Assembly: GCF_014207255.1 (NCBI RefSeq)
Contig: NZ_JACHCZ010000005.1
Location: 124,001-188,000, forward strand
DNA: 64,000 bases
Source: Pseudomonas sp. JAI120
GTDB taxonomy: Bacteria > Pseudomonadota > Gammaproteobacteria > Pseudomonadales > Pseudomonadaceae
Direction of reading: 5' to 3'
Shown here: positions 29,159 to 38,578 of the stretch, piece by piece
How the letters are laid out: each line of letters begins with the position of its first letter
Position numbering within the stretch: position 1 is the first letter of the stretch
Notes under the pieces: model-generated
What the model was told of the DNA's origin: nothing
What the model saw: the letters and a program-made list of their open reading frames with translations, nothing else
Databases searched by the model: none
Position numbers and translations under genes: made by a program

Positions 29159-30883
29159 ATGGCGAAAATCAACCTGGCCCAGCAATTGGCGACCACCCTT
29201 GAACAGGCGGGCATCAAGCGTATCTGGGGCCTGACCGGCGACAGCCTCAACGGCCTCACCGATGCCCTGCGCACCATGGACAGCATCGAGTGGATGCACG
29301 TGCGCCACGAAGAAGTCGCCGCATTCGCTGCCGGTGCCGAAGCGGCGGCCACGGGTGAACTGACCGTATGCGCCGGCAGTTGCGGACCGGGCAATCTGCA
29401 CTTGATCAATGGCCTGTTCGACTGCCACCGCAATCATGTCCCTGTACTGGCGATTGCCGCACAAATTCCCTCCTCCGAGATCGGCCTGAACTACTTCCAG
29501 GAGACCCATCCCCAGGAACTGTTCAAAGAATGCAGCCACTTTATCGAGCTGGTCACCAACCCCGAGCAGATGCCCCACGTGCTGCACCGTGCCATGCGTT
29601 CGGCGATCCTCAATCGCGGCGTGGCGGTGGTGGTGATTCCGGGGGACGTGTCGTTGCTGGAGGTGGAAGACAAGCTCAAGCCCTGGCCGGCCCTGCACGC
29701 ACCGCGCACCCTGCCGGCGGAACAGGACCTGCTGCGCCTGACCGAGATCCTTGAAAGCAGCGAGAAAGTCACCCTGCTCTGCGGCAGTGGCTGCGCCGGT
29801 GCCCACGATCAAGTGGTGGCCCTGGCCGACACGCTGGGGGCGCCGGTGGTGCACGCCCTGCGCGGCAAGGAGCATGTGGAGTGGGATAACCCGTTCGACG
29901 TGGGCATGACCGGCCTGATCGGCTTCAGCTCCGGTTACCACGCCATGCTCGACTGCGACACGCTGATCATGCTCGGCACTGACTTTCCGTACCGCCAGTT
30001 CTACCCCACCGACGCAAAAATCATCCAGGTCGATCGCAACCCGCAGGCCCTGGGGCGGCGCGCCACGCTGGACCTGGGAATCGCTGCCGATGTGAGCGAG
30101 ACCCTCGGCGCGCTGCTGCCGCGCCTGACCCGCAAGACCGACCGCAGCTTCCTCGATACCTCGCTTAAGCACTACGAAAAAGCCCGCCAGGGCCTGGACG
30201 ACCTGGCGCAACCGTCAAAGGCCAACCGGCCGATCCACCCGCAATACGTGGCGCGTCTGCTCAGCGAACTGGCGGACGACAATGCAATCTTCACCGCCGA
30301 CGTGGGCTCGCCGACCGTGTGGGCCGCGCGCTACCTGAAAATGAATGGCAAGCGTCGCCTGATCGGCTCGTTCAACCACGGCTCCATGGCCAATGCCATG
30401 CCCCAGGCGATTGGCGCGCAGGCGGCCTTCCCTGGGCGCCAGGTGATCTCGATGTCCGGTGACGGCGGCTTTGCCATGCTGATGGGGGATTTCATTTCAC
30501 TGGCGCAGCTGAAATTGCCCGTGAAAGTGATCGTGTTCGATAACTCGTCGCTGGGCTTTGTCGCCATGGAAATGAAGGCTGCGGGTTATCTGGATGCCGG
30601 CACCGAGCTGAAAAACCCGGACTTCGCCGCCATGTCCAACGCCATGGGCATCCTCGGCATTCGCGTGGAGCAATCCGAAGACCTGGAACCGGCCCTGCGC
30701 CGCGCCCTGGCCCATGATGGCCCGGTGCTGGTGGATGTGGTGACGGCCACCCAGGAACTGGTGATGCCGCCGAGCATCAAGCTGGAACAGGCCAAGGGCT
30801 TCAGCCTGTACATGCTTAAGGCGGTGATGAGTGGGCGCGGCGATGAGGTGATCGAGTTGGCGCGGACTAACTGGTTGCGCTGA
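29159..30883 (+). CDS. poxB: Pyruvate dehydrogenase (quinone) / pyruvate oxidase
   Basis: A 574-residue thiamine-diphosphate and FAD flavoenzyme that oxidises pyruvate to acetate and CO2, passing electrons to the membrane quinone pool. The catalytic Glu region is HVRHEEVAAFAAGAEA; the ThDP motif GDGGFAMLMGDF runs to the DNSS segment near residue 440. The C-terminus (SLYMLKAVMSGRGDEVIELA) resembles the lipid-binding tail of E. coli PoxB. GGAG precedes the ATG. It is 77 nt downstream of the oxidoreductase gene, which may be co-transcribed. Confidence 0.93.
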   Translation: MAKINLAQQLATTLEQAGIKRIWGLTGDSLNGLTDALRTMDSIEWMHVRHEEVAAFAAGAEAAATGELTVCAGSCGPGNLHLINGLFDCHRNHVPVLAIAAQIPSSEIGLNYFQETHPQELFKECSHFIELVTNPEQMPHVLHRAMRSAILNRGVAVVVIPGDVSLLEVEDKLKPWPALHAPRTLPAEQDLLRLTEILESSEKVTLLCGSGCAGAHDQVVALADTLGAPVVHALRGKEHVEWDNPFDVGMTGLIGFSSGYHAMLDCDTLIMLGTDFPYRQFYPTDAKIIQVDRNPQALGRRATLDLGIAADVSETLGALLPRLTRKTDRSFLDTSLKHYEKARQGLDDLAQPSKANRPIHPQYVARLLSELADDNAIFTADVGSPTVWAARYLKMNGKRRLIGSFNHGSMANAMPQAIGAQAAFPGRQVISMSGDGGFAMLMGDFISLAQLKLPVKVIVFDNSSLGFVAMEMKAAGYLDAGTELKNPDFAAMSNAMGILGIRVEQSEDLEPALRRALAHDGPVLVDVVTATQELVMPPSIKLEQAKGFSLYMLKAVMSGRGDEVIELARTNWLR

Positions 30884-30891
30884 TCCAATAC

Positions 30892-30982
30892 TGTGGGAGG
30901 GGCTTGTCCCCCGATTATGGTGTGTCAGCCAATGAATCCGGTGGCTGACAGAGAGCAATCGGGGGCAAGCCCCCTCCCACAT
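30892..30982. repeat. REP doublet
   Basis: TGTGGGAGGGGCTTGTCCCC at the left and GGGGGCAAGCCCCCTCCCACA at the right (the latter given only as its core), with an inner repeat GTCAGCCA/TGGCTGAC. It fills the gap between the convergent poxB and FMN reductase genes and may end both transcripts. Confidence 0.88.
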
Positions 30983-31000
30983 TGGATAATGGGTGCCGAT

Positions 31001-31558
31001 TCAAGCGCTCTGTTTTTCTACCCATTTGCCGTAGGCATCAATAAATGCCTGCAGGAAAGGCCTGGTCTTTTCCGACACCTTGCCGGACTCGTCAAACACG
31101 CTGCCCGCACCGCCCAGGTAGGCTTCCGGCTGCTGCATGCACGGCACATCAAGGAACACCAGGGATTGACGCAGATGGTGGTTGGCACCAAAACCGCCAA
31201 CGGCGCCCGGCGATACGCTGATGATCGCCCCCGGCTTGCCGCTCCAGGCGCTTTGGCCATAAGGGCGGGAGCCTACATCAATCGCATTCTTCAACGGTGC
31301 GGGTACGGAGCGGTTGTACTCCGGTGTCACAAACAACACCGCGTCGGATGAACGTACTTGCTGACGGAAAGTACTGTAGGCTGCGGGCGGTGATGCCCCG
31401 TCGATGTCCTCGTTGTAGAGCGGCAAATCGCCAATTTCCACAATGTTCAACTTCAGGTTGGCGGGGGCCAGTTCGGCCAGTGCCAGGGCGACCTTGCGGT
31501 TGATCGAGTCTTTTCTCAAGCTGCCAACCAGAACGGCAATTGTGTAGACCTTGCTCAT
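31001..31558 (-). CDS. NADPH-dependent FMN reductase (ChrR/YieF-like)
   Basis: A 185-residue flavodoxin-fold quinone/azo/chromate reductase-type enzyme, cytosolic. The FMN phosphate loop GSLRKDSINRKVA is at residues 12-24, and FVTPEYNRSVPAPLKNAID is the flavin isoalloxazine-binding block. GAVGGFGA and the LRQSLVFLDVPCMQQPEAY stretch complete the family pattern. Likely physiological role: two-electron quinone reduction protecting against redox cycling. Monocistronic. Confidence 0.9.
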   Translation of the reverse strand: MSKVYTIAVLVGSLRKDSINRKVALALAELAPANLKLNIVEIGDLPLYNEDIDGASPPAAYSTFRQQVRSSDAVLFVTPEYNRSVPAPLKNAIDVGSRPYGQSAWSGKPGAIISVSPGAVGGFGANHHLRQSLVFLDVPCMQQPEAYLGGAGSVFDESGKVSEKTRPFLQAFIDAYGKWVEKQSA

Positions 31559-31786
31559 TGGGGTTTCCCGACGTGTGACTAAAGGAGCTTGTAGTTATAG
31601 AGGCTTAGCGGCGGGTGCACCAGAAGGTTTTGATAATCCTCCAGACGTTTGTCGCGCCAGTCGATGCGTAGGAACCGTCTGAAAACATCAGCGAATAGTA
31701 TTTTTTTTTCAATAGGTAAACTCCCTCTCTTTATGACGGTCTACACAACCGCATATCGAGTGTTTATCTCCAGAGGTTCTAAACAG

Positions 31787-32023
31787 ATGGCAGCAGTATT
31801 AGTCGGACAGTTTCATGCCAGAGACGCAGAAGGACGTGTGTATTCGGTGCATGAATTCCAGGAATCCAACCCGGCGCAAGGCGACCTGGCTGGCTCGGCA
31901 CCCACCACCACCTACAAGCTGGCCATTGGCGACCGTGTAGAAAAACTGGAAGGCGATGAGTTCAAACTGATCCAGTCGGGGACCATTATCGTCCGCGAAT
32001 CGCAAACCGTCCTCGCCTCATAA
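31787..32023 (+). CDS. Conserved small hypothetical protein
   Basis: A 78-residue acidic protein with no signal peptide or membrane helix. The sequence (MAAVLVGQFHARDAEGRVYS, TYKLAIGDRVEKLEGDEFKL, TIIVRE) suggests an all-beta small domain. I do not recognise the family. The frame is open upstream to 31649, but AGAGG near the ATG at 31787 and the coding-like sequence after it favour the short form. The 228 nt upstream hold a T9 run and no other gene. Confidence 0.6.
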   Translation: MAAVLVGQFHARDAEGRVYSVHEFQESNPAQGDLAGSAPTTTYKLAIGDRVEKLEGDEFKLIQSGTIIVRESQTVLAS

Positions 32024-32086
32024 GATTGATCGCCCAGGCGTGCCTGCTCAGTCCTGGCCATTGACGGCATTGACTGGGTCGGGCGA

Positions 32087-32431
32087 TCACGGGCTGCGAA
32101 TCTCCGTCAATTCAGGTCCCTGCCCGCCGTCCACCTGCTTGAGCGTCACCATCAACCTGCCCCGCTCGCCTTCCACCTCGTACATCAAGCGTTTATAACC
32201 CGGTGCATTGTAGCCAGGGTACGCCACCACCTGCTTGACCAGCGTCATACCCAGCACCGTGCCGATGTGCTCGACTACCTGTTCCTGGGAAAGGATGAAC
32301 GCTTCGAGTTCGAGGTTTTCCGGGGTTGATTCATCGTGATTGCTGAAGAGATAAGCAGCCACGCAGCCTACGGTCACCAGGACCAGCAGTTGCTTGACCG
32401 TTACCCCGAGAAATGTCGAGGGTAGAGGCAT
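32087..32431 (-). CDS. Hypothetical membrane-anchored protein (possibly Coa1-like)
   Basis: A 114-residue protein with one N-terminal membrane helix (about residues 10-28, VTVKQLLVLVTVGCVAAYLF) and an alpha/beta domain outside the membrane. The layout of helix plus small domain (EQVVEHIGTVLGMTLV, YKRLMYEVEGERGRLMVTL) resembles the Coa1 cytochrome oxidase assembly fold. That is a weak resemblance and no function is claimed. It is convergent with the 78-residue protein gene; a long hairpin TGATCGCCC...GGGCGATCA spans the junction. Confidence 0.6.
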   Translation of the reverse strand: MPLPSTFLGVTVKQLLVLVTVGCVAAYLFSNHDESTPENLELEAFILSQEQVVEHIGTVLGMTLVKQVVAYPGYNAPGYKRLMYEVEGERGRLMVTLKQVDGGQGPELTEIRSP

Positions 32432-32612
32432 ATGAGACCAGACCTGTTTTTGTTGTATGTGCCGGTAACCGGCATTGGTCGTTGATGATCAGACGAGCCA
32501 TTCTAGTGAGGTCCTGGCTGAACGCCAGCGACATACACGACCCACACCGTCTTTTTTGCGCACGATGGCCTGCGCCATTGAATCCCCTCCGCGCTGCACA
32601 TAGACTCCGGCC

Positions 32613-33506
32613 ATGCGTTTACGTCATCTCGAAGTGATTCAAGCCATCCTGCAGACCGGACACCTCGGCACCGCCGCCGAATGGTTGCAGCTACCCGTGG
32701 GCGATGTAGACGCGGCACTCAAGGATGCCGAGCAGCAATTGGGTTTCATGCTGTTTGCCAGTGTGCGCGGGCGTTTGCAGGCGACACGGGAAACCCTGGA
32801 GCTGCAGGCAGAAATTGCCCACGTGTACGAAGCCCTGGAACCGGTGCAACGCCTGGCCAGCCGCCTGAAACACCATCACGCCCCCACCTTGCGCGCCTTG
32901 TGCACGCCGCCACTGGCCAATCAACTGCTGCCCCAGAGCATTGCGCTGCTGCGCCGACGCTTTCAGGACACACCGTGCAACCTGTCGAGCCAGCCGACCC
33001 GGGAAATCGTCCGCAGCCTGCTGCTGCACGAAGCCGACGTCGGCTTGAGCCTGTACGACCCGGAACACCCGCAAATCCATAGCACGGTGCTGGCCCAAGG
33101 CAAATTGCAACTGCTGGCACCCCACGGCTGGCTCAAGCCCAAGCAGAAGTACATTGCGCTGCAAGACCTGGCCGGACAGTCGATGATCGGGCTCGAAGGA
33201 CACGACCCGCTCAGCCGCCTGCTGGACGCCAAGCTCCAGGCCCTGCGCCCGCTGCCGGTGGTGCAGACGCGGGTGCAGACCTACCAGATGATGCGCAGCA
33301 TGGTGGAAGCCGGCGAAGGCCTGGCGATTGTTGACCCGTTCACTGCGTTTGGCGCGCGCGAAGCGGGTCTGGATGCGTGCCCGGTGTCACCGCCGATCAT
33401 GGTCAGCCTGTATGCGCTGACACTCAAGGATGGCGTGACCTCACCTGCGCTGAATGCGCTGCTGGAGATTGTCACGCAAAAGGCCCAAGGCCTGCTGGCG
33501 AGTTAA
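32613..33506 (+). CDS. LysR family transcriptional regulator
   Basis: A 297-residue LysR-type regulator. The N-terminal winged helix covers residues 1-60 (MRLRHLEVIQAILQTGHLGT...), though its recognition helix is less canonical than usual. The ligand-binding domain covers about residues 90-295, with TPPLANQLLPQSIALLRRRF and SMVEAGEGLAIVDPFTA as typical blocks. No divergently transcribed enzyme gene adjoins it, so the target is unknown. Its stop overlaps that of the convergent GNAT gene by four bases. Confidence 0.85.
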   Translation: MRLRHLEVIQAILQTGHLGTAAEWLQLPVGDVDAALKDAEQQLGFMLFASVRGRLQATRETLELQAEIAHVYEALEPVQRLASRLKHHHAPTLRALCTPPLANQLLPQSIALLRRRFQDTPCNLSSQPTREIVRSLLLHEADVGLSLYDPEHPQIHSTVLAQGKLQLLAPHGWLKPKQKYIALQDLAGQSMIGLEGHDPLSRLLDAKLQALRPLPVVQTRVQTYQMMRSMVEAGEGLAIVDPFTAFGAREAGLDACPVSPPIMVSLYALTLKDGVTSPALNALLEIVTQKAQGLLAS

Positions 33507-34084
33507 AACCGCTCGGCGTCGGTCTTGAACAACCGATACCAGAAAATCGCCACCTCGCGTGTTTGCGGGTCAATGCCGCGATAGCGCAGGTGGTCGATCC
33601 CGCCCATCACGTAGCCGCAACGCTCATACAGACGGCAGGCGCCCAGGTTGTTGTTCTGGGTTTCCAGCATCATGCCCGGCAGGTTTTTCTTGCGGCTCCA
33701 GAACTGCGCCACATCCAGCAGCGACTTGGCCACCCCATGCCGCCGGGCAGGCAAGGCCACCGCCAGTTCATCAACGTGGGCAAAGCCATTCCAATTGGTA
33801 CTGACCACGATATGCCCGACCGCACGATCATCCAGGTAGGCCATGAAGATCGCACTGTCCGGCGCATCGCGGAAACTGGCGAACTCTTCCGGGTCGATGC
33901 CATAACACTTGCGGTACGGCACGATGCGTTCTACAGGCCATTGATCGACCCGCCTGCCCATCTCCGGCACACCATAGGCGTTGACCTCAAAGCTGAAATC
34001 ATTGCCCCACACGTAGGCATCAAAGCCTTCATCGGCGACCCGCACACTGAGCCCTGGATACTTCGGGTTCATTACAGCTTGCAT
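33503..34084 (-). CDS. GNAT family N-acetyltransferase
   Basis: A 193-residue GNAT acetyltransferase. The acetyl-CoA site is read as VDELAVALPARRHGVAKSLL (motif A, with R-x-x-G-V/A) near residue 110. LETQNNNLGACRLYERCGY follows, a sequence typical of the streptothricin-acetyltransferase-like subgroup. Substrate unknown. AAGG seven bases before the ATG at 34084 decides the start. It lies eight nt after ldcA and is probably co-transcribed, so an amine or amino acid substrate is possible. Confidence 0.83.
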   Translation of the reverse strand: MQAVMNPKYPGLSVRVADEGFDAYVWGNDFSFEVNAYGVPEMGRRVDQWPVERIVPYRKCYGIDPEEFASFRDAPDSAIFMAYLDDRAVGHIVVSTNWNGFAHVDELAVALPARRHGVAKSLLDVAQFWSRKKNLPGMMLETQNNNLGACRLYERCGYVMGGIDHLRYRGIDPQTREVAIFWYRLFKTDAERF

Positions 34085-34092
34085 AAACATCC

Positions 34093-36348
34093 TTAACCCT
34101 TGATGCAATCGACGGTGTAACAACGACCACTGCCGTCATCTTCGTGTTGTAACCCATGAACATCGGCAACAAAACCGGGAAAACTGCTATCGAACGTCCG
34201 GGCAAACGCCAGGTAGTCAATGATCGACCGGGTCGACTCGGTAAAGCGCTCGCCCGGCATGATCAACGGAATGCCCGGCGGATAAGGCACCAGCATCACG
34301 GCTGCAATGCGTCCTGGCAAGGCATCAATGGAGACTGCCTCCACTTCGCCCCTTACCAATTGGTCATAGGCGTCGGCCGGTTTCATCGCGATTTCCGGCA
34401 ACACCGTGTACATGCGCTTGAGGTGCTTGGCGGTGGCGTTGCTGCGGTAACAGCTGTGCAATTGGTCGCACAAGTCGCGCAAACCCAAGCCCTGATAACG
34501 GGCCGGGCCCTGGGCAAACACCGATGGCAAACAACTGGCGAGGCTGACATTCGCGTCGTAACTGCGCTTGAACTCCAGCAACTCGGTGAGCAAGGTACTC
34601 CATTTGCCCTTGGTGATGCCCATGGAAAACAACACGAGGAACGAATACAGCCCGGTCTTTTCCACCACCAGCCCGCGCTCCCAGAGGAATTTACTGACCA
34701 CCGCGGCGGGAATACCGCACTCGCTCAAGGCGCCACCGGCAGTGAGGCCGGGCATTACCAGGGTTACTTTGATCGGGTCCAGCAGCACGTAGTCTTCGGC
34801 AACATCACCGAAGCCGTGCCAGTCATCCTGCGGCTGCAGCAGCCAATCCGCCGTGGCGACTCGGTCGATGCCCGCCACCGACGGCGGCTGCCAGATGGAG
34901 AACCACCAGTCTTCGGCGGCGATGTGTTGGCGCAGGTTGGCCAGGGCGCGGCGAAAACTCAGGGCCTCGTCGAACATTTCCTGCAGCAGCGAGCGCCCGG
35001 CCGGGCCTTCCATCATCGCCGAGGCCACGTCCAGCGAGGCGATGATGCTGTATTGCGGCGAGGTGGAGATATGCATCATGAAGGCTTCATTGAAACGGTC
35101 GCGGTCCAGTTGGCGCGCGCCACCGTCCTGCACATGGATCATCGAGGCCTGGCTGAACGCCGCCAGCAGCTTGTGGGTAGAGTGAGTGGTGAACACCAGT
35201 GGGCTGTCCGGGGTGCGCGAGGTGCCCATGCCGTAGCGCCCGGTAAAGAACTCGTGGAAGGCCGCGTAGGCGTACCAGGCTTCGTCGAAGTGCAGCACCT
35301 CGACACTGTTGCCCAATTGCTGCTTGATCAGCTCGGCGTTGTAGCACAGGCCGTCGTAGGTGGAGTTGGTGACCACGGCCAGCTTTACCTTGGGTAGCCG
35401 GCCACGGGTCAAGGGGCTGGCGTCGATCTTGGCGCGGATCGATTCGGGGCTGAATTCGCTCAAGGGAATCGGACCGATGATGCCCAGCTCATTGCGTTCC
35501 GGGCACAGGTACAGCGGGATGGCACCGGTCATGATGATCGAGTGCAACACCGACTTGTGGCAGTTGCGGTCCACCAGCACCAGGTCATCGCGCCCGACCA
35601 TGGAATGCCAGACGATCTTGTTGGCGGTGGACGTGCCATTGATCACGAAGAAGGTATGGTCAGCCCCGAAGTTACGCGCCGCACGGGCCTCGGCTTCAGC
35701 CAGGGGCCCGGTGTGATCGAGCAGCGAACCCAGTTCGGGCACCGAGACCGACAAGTCCGAGCGCAGGGTGTTTTCTCCGAAGAACTGATGAAACGCCTGC
35801 CCTACCGGGCTTTTGCGATAAGCCACGCCACCGCCATGGCCGGGGGTGTGCCAGGAATAGTTGGAGTCTGCCGTGTGTTGCACGAGGGCCTTGAAGAATG
35901 GCGGCAGCAGGCCATCCAGGTAAGTTCGGGCAGCACGGGCCACTTGGCGGGCGAGAAACGGCACGGTGTCTTCGAACAGGTAGAGAATGCCGCGCAACTG
36001 ATTGAGCTCGCTCATGGCATCGGCCGGCGCGTTCTCCAGTGTGACTTGCTCGCCCAGAGCAAAAATCGGCAGGTTCGGCGCCCGCAGGCGCGCCAGGCGG
36101 ATCAGCTCGACCATGTTTTGCAGCAGGTGGGTATTTTCACCGGCGCCTTCGGCCGCGATCAGCATGCACGCCAGGCCGTGATGGGTCGACGCCACCAGCC
36201 GGCCTTCGGCGTAGTCCACGGCAGAAAAGATACTGAAGCCCTCTTGTTCCAACTCTCGGGCGATGCCGCGAACCCGGTCACCGGCAACGGTGTCGGCCTT
36301 GATGTCGCGGTGCACGATAAGCACGGGAAACTTCAGGTCTTTGTACAT
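34093..36348 (-). CDS. ldcA: Orn/Lys/Arg decarboxylase, LdcA-type
   Basis: A 751-residue PLP enzyme of the bacterial Orn/Lys/Arg decarboxylase family. An N-terminal receiver-like wing domain (1-130) is followed by the PLP core with HTPGHGGG, HFDEAWYAY and the Schiff-base lysine in STHSTHKLLAAFSQ near residue 393. The length equals P. aeruginosa lysine decarboxylase LdcA, and the neighbours (dnaQ, rnhA, gloB, mltD) match that locus as I remember it, so lysine to cadaverine is the best guess. Arginine or ornithine specificity cannot be excluded from sequence. Confidence 0.9.
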   Translation of the reverse strand: MYKDLKFPVLIVHRDIKADTVAGDRVRGIARELEQEGFSIFSAVDYAEGRLVASTHHGLACMLIAAEGAGENTHLLQNMVELIRLARLRAPNLPIFALGEQVTLENAPADAMSELNQLRGILYLFEDTVPFLARQVARAARTYLDGLLPPFFKALVQHTADSNYSWHTPGHGGGVAYRKSPVGQAFHQFFGENTLRSDLSVSVPELGSLLDHTGPLAEAEARAARNFGADHTFFVINGTSTANKIVWHSMVGRDDLVLVDRNCHKSVLHSIIMTGAIPLYLCPERNELGIIGPIPLSEFSPESIRAKIDASPLTRGRLPKVKLAVVTNSTYDGLCYNAELIKQQLGNSVEVLHFDEAWYAYAAFHEFFTGRYGMGTSRTPDSPLVFTTHSTHKLLAAFSQASMIHVQDGGARQLDRDRFNEAFMMHISTSPQYSIIASLDVASAMMEGPAGRSLLQEMFDEALSFRRALANLRQHIAAEDWWFSIWQPPSVAGIDRVATADWLLQPQDDWHGFGDVAEDYVLLDPIKVTLVMPGLTAGGALSECGIPAAVVSKFLWERGLVVEKTGLYSFLVLFSMGITKGKWSTLLTELLEFKRSYDANVSLASCLPSVFAQGPARYQGLGLRDLCDQLHSCYRSNATAKHLKRMYTVLPEIAMKPADAYDQLVRGEVEAVSIDALPGRIAAVMLVPYPPGIPLIMPGERFTESTRSIIDYLAFARTFDSSFPGFVADVHGLQHEDDGSGRCYTVDCIKG

Positions 36349-36434
36349 GAGTGCTTGTCGTCCTGAGGGCTATGCACTCAAGGGTAGAAGCTCGGGGACG
36401 ATGACGCGAATGAAGATTCTGAAAGCAATGGAGA

Positions 36435-37181
36435 TCAACTGTGGGTCAGTTGGGTCCACAACGCCGGCGCACCCGCCGACTTGGCAATAGCCTCCAACCG
36501 CGCCGCATGCTCGGCCAGATCCTGCTCGCTGGCACGGATAATGGTGGAGGGCTTGCGATCCGCCGGCAGGCGACGGATTTCCGAAGGGCGGTTGCCTGAG
36601 CCTTCTGCCGAGCCGGCACCATCGGAGGCGTTTCCCGCCAGGGACAAGCTGGTCTGCCCGCCGGTCATGGTCAGGTAAACGTCGGCGAGAATCTCGGAGT
36701 CGAGCAAGGCGCCGTGGAGTTCACGGCCGGAGTTGTCGACGCCATAACGCTTGCACAAGGCATCGAGGCTGTTGCGCTGGCCCGGGTGACGCTCACGGGC
36801 CATCATCAAGGTGTCGAGGATCGAGCAGTGCTGGGAAATGTCCGCGCGATCCATCTGCCCCATCAGGGCAAATTCGTTATTGATGAAGCCGACGTCGAAC
36901 GCCGCGTTATGGATGATCAACTGGGCGCCGTTGATGAATTCGAAGAACTCATCGGCCACTTCGGCGAAACGCGGCTTGCCCTTGAGGAACTCGTCGGTGA
37001 TGCCGTGGACGCCGATGGCGCCTTCGTCACTGTCACGGTCCGGTTGCAGGTAGACGTGGAAGTGACGACCGGTGAGGCGCCGACCCATGAGTTCGACACA
37101 GCCGATTTCAATGATCCGGTGGCCGTCGGTCACCGGCATGCCGGTGGTTTCGGTATCGAGTACAACAGATCGGATGGCCAT
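36435..37181 (-). CDS. dnaQ: DNA polymerase III epsilon subunit (proofreading exonuclease)
   Basis: A 248-residue 3'-5' exonuclease that proofreads for the replicative polymerase. Exo I motif DTETTG has catalytic Asp9 and Glu11; Exo II contains HNAAFDVGF; Exo III has HGALLDSEILADVY. After about residue 185 a Ser/Gly-rich linker leads to the alpha-subunit-binding tail. It is transcribed with rnhA, 76 nt downstream of it. Confidence 0.97.
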   Translation of the reverse strand: MAIRSVVLDTETTGMPVTDGHRIIEIGCVELMGRRLTGRHFHVYLQPDRDSDEGAIGVHGITDEFLKGKPRFAEVADEFFEFINGAQLIIHNAAFDVGFINNEFALMGQMDRADISQHCSILDTLMMARERHPGQRNSLDALCKRYGVDNSGRELHGALLDSEILADVYLTMTGGQTSLSLAGNASDGAGSAEGSGNRPSEIRRLPADRKPSTIIRASEQDLAEHAARLEAIAKSAGAPALWTQLTHS

Positions 37182-37257
37182 CAGGGTTCAGCTCTCAACG
37201 GTTTGGTGTGCAGTGTGGTGTGAGTCAAGGGGCGCGATGTTAACACGTCAGCCAACA

Positions 37258-37710
37258 TCAGCTCTGCTTGTAGCCCCGCACTTCGTCCACACCTCTATTG
37301 GCAAGCTGGTCGGCGCGCTCGTTACCCGGATGGCCGATGTGCCCGCGCACCCATTTCCAGGTGATGTCATGGCGGTTGCATTGCTCATCGAGCAATTGCC
37401 ATAGGTCGGCATTCTTGACCGGTTCCTTCGCCGCGGTCTTCCAGCCGCGCTTCTTCCAGTTGACCATCCACTCGTTGATGCCTTTCATCACGTATTGCGA
37501 GTCGGTGACCAGCAGCACGTTGCAGCGGCGCTTGAGTTCTTCCAGGCCGCGAATGGCGCCCATCAGTTCCATGCGGTTGTTGGTGGTGTTGGCTTCGCCG
37601 CCCCACAACTCCTTCTCTACGCCCTTGCACACCAGCAAGGCGCCCCAGCCGCCGGGGCCGGGGTTGCCCTTGCAGGCGCCATCGGTGAAGAGTTCTACGC
37701 TATCGGTCAT
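37258..37710 (-). CDS. rnhA: Ribonuclease HI
   Basis: A 150-residue endonuclease that cleaves RNA in RNA:DNA hybrids. The active-site carboxylates are in FTDGACKGNPGPGG (Asp10), NRMELMGAI (Glu), TDSQYV (Asp) and near the C-terminus in GNERADQLAN (Asp). The length is the same as in E. coli (155). It sits between the methyltransferase gene and dnaQ, the standard gamma-proteobacterial order. Confidence 0.98.
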   Translation of the reverse strand: MTDSVELFTDGACKGNPGPGGWGALLVCKGVEKELWGGEANTTNNRMELMGAIRGLEELKRRCNVLLVTDSQYVMKGINEWMVNWKKRGWKTAAKEPVKNADLWQLLDEQCNRHDITWKWVRGHIGHPGNERADQLANRGVDEVRGYKQS

Positions 37711-37754
37711 CGGTTACATCCATCAAAACAGGCAGGTCTGAAATCAAAAAAGTT

Positions 37755-38513
37755 CTACGGTTCGCTTTGGTTGCGGTTGACCTTGGCCATCGGCATCGGC
37801 ACCAGTTTGCCCATGGGCTGGCGCAGCACCTGGCGCACCGGCCGCAGGCCGACCACGATCTTGCGCGCCACCAATAAATAGAAGCCGCCCCCCGACAGCT
37901 GCCACGCCCCTGCGCGGCGTTCCCAGCCGGCCAGGCGGCCTTGCCACTTGGCCGAGGCAAGCGGCGGACGATAGCACCCGAAGCGGCGTTTCTCCAGTGC
38001 GAAGCCCAGCAGGTTCAGCCAGTCCCCGACCCGTGAGGGCGAGATGCAGCGCGCCTGGCGCAGGCCATCATGGGCGAACACATGCCGCAGCCCCCAACTG
38101 CTCCAAGGGTTGATGCCGACAATCAGCAAATGGCCACCAGGGCGCACACTGCTCGCCGCTTCACGCAACAGACCGTGGGGCGACAGGCAGAAATCCAGGC
38201 CATGCTGCAACACCACCACATCGGCGGCGTGCTCGCTCAACGGCCAGGCCTGCTCCTCGCACACAATCTCCACCCCCGGCAACGGCGCGCCCAGGCGCAC
38301 ATTGCGTTGCACCTGGGGCGCGGCGGGCGGGGTCTGGGCCGAAGGGCCGTAATGCACCAGGTAGCCGCCAAAGAAACGGCCCAACTCGTCTTCGAGCATG
38401 CGCCGTTCTTCATCCAGCAGAAATTGCCCGATGGGCCCGGACAGCCATTCACGGGCTGCGCCGATCAGGGCCAGCCACTCAGGATCGGCCTGGGCGAACG
38501 CTTTATCAGTCAT
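37755..38513 (-). CDS. SAM-dependent methyltransferase (class I-like)
   Basis: A 252-residue methyltransferase-domain protein commonly found between gloB and rnhA. The methyltransferase core is recognisable in ADVVVLQHGLDFCLSPHGLL and RPGGHLLIVGINPWSSWGLR, but the N-terminal SAM-binding glycine loop is degenerate. The ATG (MTDKAFAQADPEWL) follows GGAG, overriding an in-frame TTG at 38525. It is divergent from gloB with a 65-nt gap. The substrate is unknown. Confidence 0.82.
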   Translation of the reverse strand: MTDKAFAQADPEWLALIGAAREWLSGPIGQFLLDEERRMLEDELGRFFGGYLVHYGPSAQTPPAAPQVQRNVRLGAPLPGVEIVCEEQAWPLSEHAADVVVLQHGLDFCLSPHGLLREAASSVRPGGHLLIVGINPWSSWGLRHVFAHDGLRQARCISPSRVGDWLNLLGFALEKRRFGCYRPPLASAKWQGRLAGWERRAGAWQLSGGGFYLLVARKIVVGLRPVRQVLRQPMGKLVPMPMAKVNRNQSEP

Positions 38514-38578
38514 TGCATTCTCCAACTCGCCTAGACGTTCTAAGATGCACCAATGTGTTCAGCTTGGCGAATCGAAGA